Counted from the first letter of the stretch, positions 1 to 6,656 are shown. The stretch: 10,350 nt of DNA from Candidatus Coatesiibacteriota bacterium (GCA_016929465.1 JAFGIT010000021.1:1-10350), one strand, 5' to 3'. The notes: generated from the sequence alone by a model not told the origin. Numbers and translations: made by a program.

Positions 1-2
1 CC

Positions 3-155
3 GATCACAAAGGGCGCCTCCAGAAAGAGCTGATGCTAGCGGCAAGGGCCGCTGGCAGCGTTTCAGAGGAGGAGGTCAAGAACCTCATCCTCACGAAATA
101 CGGCATCGGCTATCAGCTGGTGCTTCGACCGGACGAGGTCGAGATCATAGAGTAG
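3..155 (+). CDS. C-terminal end of an unidentified protein (5' truncated)
   Basis: Frame 3 is open from the window edge to a TAG at 153-155, giving 50 residues with GC-rich third positions like the neighbouring genes. The start lies outside the window. The visible part is charged and probably helical, then has LTKYGIGYQLVLRP and an acidic tail ending EVEIIE. A helix followed by a KYG...LRP segment faintly recalls the C-terminal part of CcmH-type cytochrome c maturation proteins. That resemblance is too weak to name the gene. It is convergent with the DUF4282 gene, 41 bases away, and no clear terminator lies between them. That this is coding is fairly likely; its function is unknown. Confidence 0.55.
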   Translation, partial: DHKGRLQKELMLAARAAGSVSEEEVKNLILTKYGIGYQLVLRPDEVEIIE

Positions 156-196
156 AGCTGCTGGTTTCAGTGGATGCGCGCCCCCCAAAGGCTGAA

Positions 197-502
197 TCAG
201 GACTTGTCGTCTTGCCGGTCGGATATCCTCCTCACATCCTCAGATATCCGGAATATCACGATAAGGACTTCCAACCATATCCTGGCCATTATCACGTAGA
301 TCAGGAAAATGATCGGGGAGATGATTAGGACGAGCACGCCCGCCCCTGCAGAGTGAGCGAAGGAAGCGACTATATAGCCGACCGACGCCACCGCAGCAAT
401 AATAATCGCCAGGACAAATAGGAACTTGATGACCTTCACCGTGACCAGTTCCGAGAAGGACAGATCAAAAAGCGAGGCGAAGAAGCCGCTTTCACGATTC
501 AT
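197..502 (-). CDS. DUF4282 family small membrane protein
   Basis: This 101-residue protein fits the DUF4282 pattern: an N-terminal FFASLFDLSFSELVT segment, a hydrophobic helix at about residues 24-48, a small Ala/Gly-rich turn (HSAGAG), and a second long hydrophobic stretch at about 54-83 containing LIYVIMARIWLEVLIVIFRI. A charged tail (RRISDRQDDKS) follows and is probably cytoplasmic. The family's biochemical role is unknown. The ATG at 502 has a good ribosome binding site, GGAGG, seven bases upstream. The gene lies 75 bases after the glycosyltransferase on the same strand and may be the last gene of the parAB-bactofilin operon or have its own promoter. The family call is fairly sure; the operon membership is inferred. 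Confidence 0.85.
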   Translation of the reverse strand: MNRESGFFASLFDLSFSELVTVKVIKFLFVLAIIIAAVASVGYIVASFAHSAGAGVLVLIISPIIFLIYVIMARIWLEVLIVIFRISEDVRRISDRQDDKS

Positions 503-577
503 GGTTCACCCTCCAAGCTGTTTTTGGTTGATATTCGAAGCCGCCCGTGCGGTCTGATATCTTTGAGTGTATCCCTC

Positions 578-1669
578 TTACGTTCCGTGCTCAGGTCCCT
601 TGCAGCCTGAACTAAGCAAAGTATGGCTCTTGGTAAAATCTAGCTGCGAGAATCTGTGCTTCCGCCAGATGAAATAATCTACGAGAATTGGACGGCGATA
701 GATCAGGTGGTGCAGTCCGCTTTCGCTCATCTTCCTTGCCATCTGAGTTCGAATTCGAGCCTTGAGGGTCGATCGCAGTCCAAGGAATGCGCAGGCGAGA
801 GCTTTTATGAGTGCGAACGAGTGGGAGATCCTGCCTCTTAGAAGGAAATAAAAGATGGTCGCTACGTCGAGGGCCAGCCGCGACGGGATGACTACCATCA
901 AAGGCCAGAGGCAGAAGTTCTTGAGCAATAGGCGCCAGTTGTTCCGATAGTTGTAAAAGACCTTCAGAGGGCTGGCATAGGGAAGAGTCTTTGCACCGAT
1001 GTGATATGCGACGGCTAGGGGAATCACCTTCACCGAGAATCCCATCATGTGCATTCGCCAGCAGAGATCGATCTCCTCCTGGTGGGCGAAAAACTCCTCG
1101 TCGAAAAGGCCGACTACTTGCAGAGCGGATCGCCTTATCATCATCGCCGCCCCAGACGCCCAGAAGACCTCCCGCGCGTCGTTATACTGTCCCTCATCCT
1201 TCTCCACCGTCTCGATCATCCGACCACGAAGAAAGGGGACGCCAAACATATCGATGAAACCACCGGATGAGCCTGCATATTCGAAAAAGTCAGGATGCTC
1301 GGCGGAGAGTATCTTCGCCTGGCATGCGGCAAGCCTCGGATGCTGCTCGAACGCCGCTGCGAGCTGCTCGATGCAGTCGGGGGCTACCTCCGCATCGTCG
1401 TTGACTATGAAGATAAGCTCGGAGGTCGTGTTCCTGATCCCCTCGTTGCATCCAGCGGCGAAGCCAAGGTTCCGTTCCTGGGGAAGGACGGAAATCTCTG
1501 GGAACTCGCTCCTTATGCTGTCTATAAGCTTGTCAGAGGGCCTGTTGTCGATGACACATATCTCGTGAGACTTGTGCTTGGAGTTTTCAAGAGACCTTAG
1601 ACAGCCTCTTATCGGGGAGTCCGACGCATATCGTACTATTATTGTCGCGACTGGGAGCTCAGGCCGCAT
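578..1669 (-). CDS. Family 2 glycosyltransferase, rhamnosyltransferase-like
   Basis: This 363-residue protein has a GT-A fold glycosyltransferase 2 domain at about residues 5-225. Visible motifs are ATIIVRY at the first strand, CVIDNRPSD at about 38-46 (nucleotide binding), ERNLGFAAGCNEGI at 65-78, the metal-binding FIVNDDAEV at 87-95, ASGAAMMIRR at 171-180, and the catalytic-type HQEEIDLCWR at 196-205. These resemble rhamnosyltransferase-like GT2 enzymes that add sugars to cell-surface polysaccharide. The C-terminal third has a hydrophobic segment at about 252-277, probably membrane-associated, and a basic tail. Sugar and acceptor cannot be read from sequence. Its ATG shares one base with the bactofilin stop (TAATG), which implies translational coupling to the segregation and cytoskeleton genes. 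No other polysaccharide genes are visible. Confidence 0.9.
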   Translation of the reverse strand: MRPELPVATIIVRYASDSPIRGCLRSLENSKHKSHEICVIDNRPSDKLIDSIRSEFPEISVLPQERNLGFAAGCNEGIRNTTSELIFIVNDDAEVAPDCIEQLAAAFEQHPRLAACQAKILSAEHPDFFEYAGSSGGFIDMFGVPFLRGRMIETVEKDEGQYNDAREVFWASGAAMMIRRSALQVVGLFDEEFFAHQEEIDLCWRMHMMGFSVKVIPLAVAYHIGAKTLPYASPLKVFYNYRNNWRLLLKNFCLWPLMVVIPSRLALDVATIFYFLLRGRISHSFALIKALACAFLGLRSTLKARIRTQMARKMSESGLHHLIYRRPILVDYFIWRKHRFSQLDFTKSHTLLSSGCKGPEHGT

Positions 1670-2058
1670 TAGCTCGGAATCTTCATCTTGGTGGAGCTCC
1701 CTTTGGAGCCACCCGGCGCGTCCTCTCTACCGATGACTCGAAATTGGGCTTCGACCGTTACGCCCTGTGCGACATTGAGCGACGGAGTGTGGATCTCTCC
1801 GAGCAATTTGCCGTTACCGGTAACGTCAATGAGCCTCGACGCTCGGAGCTTGCCATCAACGACACCGCTGGACAGCAGCTCGCCTACCTGTATATCTCCT
1901 CTCACGATGCCAGTATCGCCTATTACGAGTGTGCCGTCAGAGTATATCTTTCCCTCGAATATGCCGTCTATGCGGACGATCCCGGAGAAGCGGAGTTCGC
2001 CTTTGAAGTTCGTACCTTTGGCAAGGAAGGCATTGAGTTCTGTCTTTGTGGCGCTCAT
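1669..2058 (-). CDS. Bactofilin (polymer-forming cytoskeletal protein)
   Basis: At 129 residues this is a typical bactofilin. It has a short N-terminal tail (MSATKTELNAFLAKGTNFKG) and then a core of about 90 residues of short repeating beta strands with the family signatures FSGIVRIDGIFEGKI, GTLVIGDTGIVRGDI and VDGKLRAS. A Ser/Lys-rich flexible tail (GGSKGSSTKMKIPS) ends the protein. Bactofilins form nucleotide-independent filaments of right-handed beta helices, usually on the inner face of the membrane, and act as scaffolds for envelope enzymes or segregation proteins. Its ATG overlaps the parB stop by one base (TGATG) and its stop overlaps the glycosyltransferase start. Co-expression with ParAB is therefore very likely. 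Linkage of bactofilins with the ParABS machinery is known in Myxococcus xanthus (BacNOP). Confidence 0.93.
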   Translation of the reverse strand: MSATKTELNAFLAKGTNFKGELRFSGIVRIDGIFEGKIYSDGTLVIGDTGIVRGDIQVGELLSSGVVDGKLRASRLIDVTGNGKLLGEIHTPSLNVAQGVTVEAQFRVIGREDAPGGSKGSSTKMKIPS

Positions 2059-2900
2059 CAGTGCCTCAAGATTGATAGAAGTCTGTCAAGGTCATCATCG
2101 GAGTAATACTCAATTGTGATCCTGCCCGTGCCTTTCTGGCCGCCCTTGATCGTGACCCTGGTTCCAAGCATGGCGCATAGTTGGTCCTGAAGGGCGAGGA
2201 GCTCGGTGGACACGATTTTTTCCGACCTGCTCGCGGGTTCGATTAAACGCCGGGCCAATTCCTCGGCTTTTCGGACTGAAAGGCCCTTTGCGATGATGAG
2301 GTCTGCGAGAGCTCTTTGCTTCGATGCGCTGGGCAGAGAGAGAAGAGCTCGGGCATGGCCCATCGATATTTTCTGCTCCATAAGGTCCTCCTTTATACTC
2401 TCCGGTAGAGCGAGAAGTCGGAGGTGGTTCGTGACTGAGCTCCTGCTCATTCCGACCTGTTCTGCGACTTCGGCGTGAGAGAGACCGGCTTCCTTGAGCA
2501 GGTTCTCGAAAGCGGCGCCGATCTCGAGCGGATTCAGATCGGATCGCTGGATGTTCTCGATGAGAGCGGTCGCTAGTAGATCGGAGGTTGACAGGTCCTT
2601 CACAATGGCTGGTATGCGGGAGAGGCCCGCTAGCTGTGCCGCCCGCCAGCGCCGCTCCCCGACGACTATCTCATAGCCATCCTCGATCCTGCGAACCAGG
2701 ATTGGCTGGACGAGGCCCTTGGACTTGATCGAGTCCGCGAGTCCCGCGAGCTCCTCCTTGTCGAACTTGACCCTGGGCTGTGCACGATTCGGAGTAAGGA
2801 GGTCTAAATCGATCTCGATTATCGAAGGTCGCTCGGAATCCGCTATCGAGTCGCCCAGAATCGCCTCAAGCCCGCGACCAAGTCTTTTCTTTTCCTTCAC
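2058..2900 (-). CDS. parB: Chromosome partitioning protein ParB (Spo0J family)
   Basis: This 280-residue ParB binds parS and is expected to load as a CTP-dependent clamp. The N-terminal KKRLGRGLEAIL (4-15) matches the basic peptide that stimulates ParA ATPase. The N-terminal CTP-binding domain shows NRAQPR (38-43), GERRWRAA (81-88) and ENIQRSDLNPLE (115-126). A helix-turn-helix at about 140-161 (SHAEVAEQVGMSRSSVTNHL) is the parS reader and is followed by KISMGHARALLSLP. The C-terminal dimerisation region is at about 236-280. The start is GTG; GGAGGA (complement of 2912-2917) lies 11 bases upstream. It overlaps the parA 3' end by 35 bases and the bactofilin start by one. A perfect parS lies at 3679-3694, so the system looks complete. 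Confidence 0.97.
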   Translation of the reverse strand: MKEKKRLGRGLEAILGDSIADSERPSIIEIDLDLLTPNRAQPRVKFDKEELAGLADSIKSKGLVQPILVRRIEDGYEIVVGERRWRAAQLAGLSRIPAIVKDLSTSDLLATALIENIQRSDLNPLEIGAAFENLLKEAGLSHAEVAEQVGMSRSSVTNHLRLLALPESIKEDLMEQKISMGHARALLSLPSASKQRALADLIIAKGLSVRKAEELARRLIEPASRSEKIVSTELLALQDQLCAMLGTRVTIKGGQKGTGRITIEYYSDDDLDRLLSILRH

Positions 2901-3654
2901 TTGTGAGAAATTCCTCCGTTAAGCTTAAGAACGCCTGTGAACCCCTGGAGCCGACATCGTATAGTATGACCGGCTTTCCATGGCCGGGGGCCTCGGCAAC
3001 TCTGACATTGCGCGGGATGACCGTTGAGAAGACTTTCGCGGCGAAGTGCGCCCTGACCTCTGCTGCAACCTCGCTGGAGAGCTTGGTCCTCGAATCCATC
3101 ATCGAGAGAAGGAGGCCTTCGACTTTTATGTGGAGCCCGAGCGTCTCCCTGAAGACTCTTATCGCGTCTAGCGTGCGTGACAGTCCCTCCAGAGAGTAGT
3201 ACTCGCACTGCAAGGGGATGATTATGCTGTCCGATGCGCAGATTGCATTGACGGTCAGGATTCCGAGCGATGGGGGACAGTCAATTATGATGTGCGAGAA
3301 TTGGGGAGACAGTGCTTCGAGGGCGCTCCTCAGCCTGAGTGCTCGCTTCTTATCGGAGACGAGTTTGACCTCGGCGGCGAGGAGGTCCGCATTGGCCGGG
3401 AGGATTGATAGATGGCCTATGGGTGTCTTCTGGACAGCTTTCGCCAGATCGCGAGGGCTGATGAGGCCGTCATAGACCGTTCGTTCGAGCTCTTCCGGTC
3501 GGAGTCCGACGCTCATTGTTGCATTAGCCTGGGGGTCCATGTCGATGAGAAGCGTCGGCTTCTCTGCCAGCGCGATGCCGGCGGCGAGGTTCACGGCGGT
3601 GGTGGTCTTCCCGACGCCGCCTTTTTGGTTCACAATCGCAATTGTCCTGGTCAA
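2866..3654 (-). CDS. parA: Chromosome partitioning ATPase ParA (Soj family)
   Basis: This 262-residue chromosomal ParA binds DNA non-specifically in its ATP form and moves ParB-parS complexes. The deviant Walker A box is KGGVGKTTTA (11-20), with signature Lys11 and catalytic Lys16. Walker A' is LLIDMDPQANAT (35-46) and Walker B is HIIIDCPPSLG (121-131). The conserved PLQCEYYSLEGLSRT follows at 147-161. It has no N-terminal DNA-binding extension, as in Soj-type rather than plasmid P1-type ParA. The start is a TTG that places the P-loop at the usual distance from the N-terminus; no ATG precedes the P-loop in this frame. The upstream ribosome binding site is weak. The TTG start and weak site may limit expression; this is inference. 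The 35-base overlap with parB suggests coupled translation. Confidence 0.97.
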   Translation of the reverse strand: MTRTIAIVNQKGGVGKTTTAVNLAAGIALAEKPTLLIDMDPQANATMSVGLRPEELERTVYDGLISPRDLAKAVQKTPIGHLSILPANADLLAAEVKLVSDKKRALRLRSALEALSPQFSHIIIDCPPSLGILTVNAICASDSIIIPLQCEYYSLEGLSRTLDAIRVFRETLGLHIKVEGLLLSMMDSRTKLSSEVAAEVRAHFAAKVFSTVIPRNVRVAEAPGHGKPVILYDVGSRGSQAFLSLTEEFLTSEGKEKTWSRA

Positions 3655-3676
3655 GTAAGAGTCCCGTATCAGCTTG

Positions 3677-3696
3677 GATGTTTCACGTGAAACATC
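3677..3696. promoter_or_regulatory. parS: parS centromere site (perfect 16-bp match)
   Basis: Bases 3679-3694 read TGTTTCACGTGAAACA, identical to the bacterial parS consensus bound by ParB. The palindrome extends two bases each way to a perfect 20-bp inverted repeat. It lies 22 bases upstream of the parA start, so ParB bound here could both nucleate the partition complex and repress parAB. Spreading ParB might also affect the plus-strand gene starting at 3896; that part is inference. Confidence 0.97.
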
Positions 3697-3802
3697 AGAT
3701 CAGATCCAACTCAAAGCGACACAAAATCTGTGCGAGTCCAACTTTACCAAGACCTGTCAACTCATGCAATAAGATCGAGCGGAAAATCTGAATATTTCCG
3801 CC

Positions 3803-3831
3803 TTGAAGACCCCGACAATTTCTAATACTAT
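3803..3831 (+). promoter_or_regulatory. Candidate sigma-70-type promoter for the P1-P2-P3 operon
   Basis: TTGAAG at 3803-3808 and TACTAT at 3826-3831 are separated by 17 bases, each matching the sigma-70 hexamers at four of six positions. The predicted transcription start is about 55-60 bases before the P1 start codon. The rest of the parA-P1 gap (3655-3895) holds parS and no convincing gene. On the minus strand a perfect TTGACA (complement of 3755-3760) lies upstream of parA, but I see no good -10 at normal spacing. Confidence 0.4.
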
Positions 3832-3895
3832 GCTATTCCTGCCAAGCAATATTATCCGGTAACGACGCCGAACGGTCTGAAGACGAGGTCATAAG

Positions 3896-4321
3896 ATGCG
3901 GAAGACCATGTTATTTACAATTGCATTGATCGTCGCCGCATCCATCCTTCGGGGGGACTGGGATGACGACGGAGCCAGGGGATTCATTCCTTTTTGGGTA
4001 AATTCAGGTGACTTCTATACGCTACTTGTGCTTGTCAACGGAGACGAAGATACACCGGACGTCATCAGAATCCGTCTGTGCGATCACAACGGCAACTACT
4101 GCTCGGATACGACTGTGGACAGGATTGGTCCCGACGAGCTTCTCGTATTCTCCACGCAGGAAGCGACTCCGACCTGGATCCCAACGAAAGCGGATTATGG
4201 CTATATATTGTTTCGCGCAGATGAGGGTAGTGGTTTCATTCAAGCCTGGGCGCTCATTTACAATCGGCATTCCGGCGTGGCGATGGCCGTCCCATCATAC
4301 AATCAAGGTCGAGGATTCTGA
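3896..4321 (+). CDS. P1: small secreted protein, WD...GF paralog family, unknown function
   Basis: This 141-residue product has a basic start (MRKTM) and a hydrophobic stretch to about residue 19, then the family's mature start DWDDDG at 21. The expected cleavage context (ILRG before DWD) lacks the usual Ala-x-Ala, so processing may differ from its relatives. Family motifs are IPFW (31-34), YTLLVLVNG (41-49), the C-x6-C pair CDHNGNYC (62-69), FRADEG, ALIYN, and a terminal Gly-Phe. It is more acidic than its paralogs and lacks the QD before GF (QGRGF instead). GAGGT six bases before the ATG supports the start. It is first of three tandem genes; its last codons contain the ribosome binding site for P2. 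I do not recognise the family. A small beta-rich extracytoplasmic protein is inferred. Confidence 0.85.
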   Translation: MRKTMLFTIALIVAASILRGDWDDDGARGFIPFWVNSGDFYTLLVLVNGDEDTPDVIRIRLCDHNGNYCSDTTVDRIGPDELLVFSTQEATPTWIPTKADYGYILFRADEGSGFIQAWALIYNRHSGVAMAVPSYNQGRGF

Positions 4322-4323
4322 TA

Positions 4324-4785
4324 ATGGTGAATAATATTATGTTTAAAGGGCTTTTCATCATAATTGTGGCGCTCTCTCTCTTGTCCATTACATCATTCGC
4401 CGACTGGGATAGCGCAGGCACTAGAGGGCTCTTTCCATTCTGGATGAATGCCGGCGGCTTCTACACCTTGCTCATCTTCGTCAATGGACATTGGGGTACT
4501 GGCGACGTAATCTCTGTACGCTTCTGCGATAGCCACGGCAACTGGTGTTCTGATACTACAGCCGATATGTTCGCCATCCGCTGTGGGGAGATGCTCGTAT
4601 TCACGACCGACGAAGACTCTTCTTTGGCCGGAGATCTATACTGGATACCCACGACTGCGGAATATGGCTACGTTTTGTTCCGTCCAGATGAAGGCGGGAC
4701 CAATCATGCCTACGCTCTCATCTACAACGAACTCACGGGCGCTGGCATGGCCATACCGGCATACTTCCAGGACGATGGCTTCTAA
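4324..4785 (+). CDS. P2: small secreted protein, WD...GF paralog family, unknown function
   Basis: This 153-residue paralog starts two bases after the P1 stop. Its ribosome binding site GAGGA (4311-4315) lies eight bases upstream, inside the final codons of P1, so translation is probably coupled. A later in-frame ATG at 4339 is possible. The signal peptide covers residues 1-26 with a good SFA cleavage site before DWDSAG. Family motifs are FPFW (37-40), YTLLIFVNG (47-55), VRFCDSHGNWC with Cys68 and Cys75, GEMLVF, FRPDEGG, AYALIYN and AIPAYFQDDGF at the end. A third Cys (87) is extra relative to P1. Compared with P4 it has an insertion of several residues (DEDSSLAGDLYW) between the GEM motif and the GY(V/I) strand. 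Function unknown; export is well supported. Confidence 0.88.
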   Translation: MVNNIMFKGLFIIIVALSLLSITSFADWDSAGTRGLFPFWMNAGGFYTLLIFVNGHWGTGDVISVRFCDSHGNWCSDTTADMFAIRCGEMLVFTTDEDSSLAGDLYWIPTTAEYGYVLFRPDEGGTNHAYALIYNELTGAGMAIPAYFQDDGF

Positions 4786-4800
4786 ATTAGGAGAAATATC

Positions 4801-5250
4801 ATGCTAGCAAGAATCTCTACCGCCTTTATTGCTGTCGCCATGCTAACCAGCGTCTCGGCTGCCGACTGGGATTCCGCCAGTGGTAAGCCAGGGCTCATCC
4901 CGTTCTGGATAGACACACCCATTCATTACACGATGATTGTCTTCGTCAACGGGAGTGAGGATTATAACGATGTTATCAGTCTGAGATTGTGCGATCCTAA
5001 CGGCTATTTATGTTCTACCATCTCAAGTCGTCTATTCTCGCTCCGCAGTAGAGAGATGTTGATGTTCTCGACAAAAGCGAATCCTCCGTCCCTATTCGAT
5101 TGCTTTCAAATCCCCGTCTCGGCGCCACATGGCTATGCGATGTTCCGCGTTGACGAGGGCGGCTCTATCCACGCCTTCGCCTTCATCGTCAATGAAGTGA
5201 CCGGTCGGCTGACCGAAGTCCCAGTTTATGTCCAGGACAAAGGCTTTTAG
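4801..5250 (+). CDS. P3: small secreted protein, WD...GF paralog family, unknown function
   Basis: This 149-residue product is third in the tandem. It begins 16 bases after the P2 stop with AGGAG seven bases before the ATG. The signal peptide covers about residues 1-21, with an SAA cleavage site before DWDSAS. Family motifs are IPFW (33-36), YTMIVFVNG (43-51), LCDPNGYLC with Cys64 and Cys71, REMLMFST, HGYAMFRVDEGG and a VPVYVQDKGF end. It is the most divergent of the complete members: the usual CSDT after the second Cys is CSTI, and GEM is REM. Cys101 is extra. It is convergent with rsmG, with only 33 bases between the stops. A four-pair GCCC/GGGC hairpin in that gap has no U-tract. Function unknown. 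Confidence 0.87.
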   Translation: MLARISTAFIAVAMLTSVSAADWDSASGKPGLIPFWIDTPIHYTMIVFVNGSEDYNDVISLRLCDPNGYLCSTISSRLFSLRSREMLMFSTKANPPSLFDCFQIPVSAPHGYAMFRVDEGGSIHAFAFIVNEVTGRLTEVPVYVQDKGF

Positions 5251-5283
5251 TTGTATTCGCCCTGAAGGGCCCCGATTCGCAGC

Positions 5284-5958
5284 CTACTTGACTGCACCGG
5301 GAAGCTGATCAATTTCGCGACACACAATCCTGATACGCCTGCTGCCTCCCTCGAATTCGACCTTCCTCTCTATCGAACGATCCGTCTCGGGACTACTTCC
5401 TCCATACACCACAAGCTCCGAGCCGGTCTCCCGATGCTTGAACAAGACCACCCGGCCCTCGCGTCGCAGTACACACTTAACTGACGTTAGAAGACCTTCG
5501 TCGAGTCTCAATGCCCTCATCGTGACCAGATCGAATTCCGACCGTATTCCCTCCGTGTGAGCGATCTGGTTGATATCGGCGTGCAAAACTTGATAGTTCG
5601 TGGCACCCAATCTCTGCTTCGCGATTCTCAGGAATCCCGCCTTCCTCTTATCTCTGTCCACTGCGACCCACGACTGGATATCGCTGATAAGGGCAAGCGG
5701 GAATGACGGGAAACCGCCCCCCGCGCCGATATCGATACAGCGCCGTGCTTCCCAGAATCCATCTATAAGTGACACTGCAATCGAGTCGACGAGCAGCTCA
5801 TCAACAACGCTCGCGCTGGTCCTGAGAGACGTCAGATGCGCCTTTCCGTTGTACTTCAGGATGACTTCTATGAATTCTTCGAGTTGTACTGTCTTCGCAG
5901 GCTCCAGTTGTATCCCGATTTCTCGTGCACGTCCTGCTATCAGCTGAGCGAGCCTCAT
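5284..5958 (-). CDS. rsmG: 16S rRNA (guanine-N7) methyltransferase RsmG (GidB)
   Basis: RsmG uses S-adenosylmethionine to methylate N7 of G527 (E. coli numbering) in 16S rRNA. The 224-residue product has the family's N-terminal helical part (LEEFIEVILKYNGKAHLTS), then VDELLVDSI and the SAM-binding motif CIDIGAGGGFPSFPLAL at 74-90. Further motifs are VAVDRDKRKAGFL (98-110), an FDLVTMRAL segment (142-150) equivalent to the usual SRA motif, and RVVLFKHRE (169-177), where the common Lys-Gly is Lys-His. I chose ATG 5958 because GGGGAG (complement of 5964-5969) sits five bases upstream; an upstream ATG at 5976 would add six residues but lacks a well-spaced site. rsmG often precedes parA directly; here three paralogs of the secreted family lie between. 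mnmG is not adjacent. Confidence 0.94.
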   Translation of the reverse strand: MRLAQLIAGRAREIGIQLEPAKTVQLEEFIEVILKYNGKAHLTSLRTSASVVDELLVDSIAVSLIDGFWEARRCIDIGAGGGFPSFPLALISDIQSWVAVDRDKRKAGFLRIAKQRLGATNYQVLHADINQIAHTEGIRSEFDLVTMRALRLDEGLLTSVKCVLRREGRVVLFKHRETGSELVVYGGSSPETDRSIERKVEFEGGSRRIRIVCREIDQLPGAVK

Positions 5959-5963
5959 CACGT

Positions 5964-5969
5964 CTCCCC
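5964..5969 (-). promoter_or_regulatory. Ribosome binding site deciding the rsmG start
   Basis: The minus strand reads GGGGAG five bases before ATG 5958. The alternative ATG at 5976 has only AAGAG directly abutting it. This favours the shorter RsmG. Confidence 0.6.
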
Positions 5970-6210
5970 AGCACATCTCTTGTGGAAGCTGATCAATTCC
6001 ATCACCACATATAGATTCTGTATCTTCGATCTCGTCCCAACATCAATCTATTGTGCCATCAAATTCCCCGTCGCCATAGATACTGCGAGGATTCACAGAA
6101 AGGGCTTTACTTCCCACTTTCTTTATTATATCATCATTGCTTACTAGTTATTATTTTGACTGAGTGTCACGCTTTCGTGGCGTTAGGAGGGTCTAATTCT
6201 GCCAAGAGAA

Positions 6211-6216
6211 GGAGGT
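6211..6216 (+). promoter_or_regulatory. Strong ribosome binding site of P4
   Basis: GGAGGT preceded by AA lies 11 bases before ATG 6228, slightly long spacing. A second AGGAGG at 6185-6190 is upstream with no start in register. Before it is a six-pair hairpin (GTCACG/CGTGGC, one G-T pair). A TTGACT at 6156-6161 could be a -35 box, but no good -10 follows. The gap 5959-6227 otherwise shows nothing recognisable. Confidence 0.5.
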
Positions 6217-6227
6217 CTTGAAGGCGA

Positions 6228-6656
6228 ATGAAAAAACTTGCTTTACTCGTCCTTGGGGTCCTTTTGCTGAGCACGGTTGTGTCTGCCAGCTGGGATGACG
6301 CCGGAGGCAGGGCTCTTACGCCCTACTGGCAATCCGTTGATGTATGGTACACACTTCTTGTCTTCGTAAACGGCTCCGAGGAGAATTACGACACCATTTA
6401 TGTTCGCTTCTGCGATTCAAATGGCAATTTCTGCTCCGACACGCATGCTGATATGTTCAGCATTCGACCGGGTGAGATGCTTATGATCAGCACGAAGCCA
6501 GGCGTGGGATATGCCATGATTCTCAACTCTCCCCACGGGTATATCAAATACCGCTTCCAGGAGGGTGGCCAGATTATCCCTTACGCGCTGATCTTCAACC
6601 AGTTTACGGGTGGCGGCTTCACGGTTCCCGTTTACCCTCAGGATCACGGCTTCTAA
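6228..6656 (+). CDS. P4: small secreted protein, WD...GF paralog family, unknown function
   Basis: This 142-residue family member has a textbook signal peptide: MKK, a Leu/Val-rich core and VSA cleavage at about residue 20. The mature start is SWDDAGG. Family motifs are TPYW (31-34), WYTLLVFVNGSEE (40-52), VRFCDSNGNFCSDT with Cys62 and Cys69, MFSIRPGEMLMIST, HGYIKYRFQEGG, YALIFN and VPVYPQDHGF. It has only the two core cysteines. It is closest to P5: both share PYWQ, WYTLL and FVNGSEE. It stands alone, divergent from rsmG, and ends about 35 bases before a strong terminator, so it is probably a single-gene transcript. High expression is suggested by the strong ribosome binding site and terminator, but this is inference. 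Function unknown. Confidence 0.9.
   Translation: MKKLALLVLGVLLLSTVVSASWDDAGGRALTPYWQSVDVWYTLLVFVNGSEENYDTIYVRFCDSNGNFCSDTHADMFSIRPGEMLMISTKPGVGYAMILNSPHGYIKYRFQEGGQIIPYALIFNQFTGGGFTVPVYPQDHGF

Noticed and set aside
1047-1600. Several plus-strand open frames opposite the glycosyltransferase
   Set aside because: They are antisense shadows of a GC-rich gene whose own frame shows full GT2 motifs.
2897-3208. Minus-strand 103-codon open frame inside parA
   Set aside because: It lies wholly within the well-supported parA gene in another frame, without domain or ribosome binding site.
3732-3760. Perfect TTGACA on the minus strand (complement of 3755-3760) as the parA promoter
   Set aside because: At 16-18 base spacing the -10 region is GC-rich (ACTCGC) and does not resemble TATAAT.
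3896-5250. Tandem P1-P3 as a mobile element or phage insertion between rsmG and parA
   Set aside because: No transposase, integrase, terminal inverted repeats or target duplications are visible, and base composition matches the neighbours.
5251-5283. Hairpin between the P3 and rsmG stops as a bidirectional terminator
   Set aside because: The stem is only four pairs (GCCC/GGGC) and no U-tract follows on either strand.
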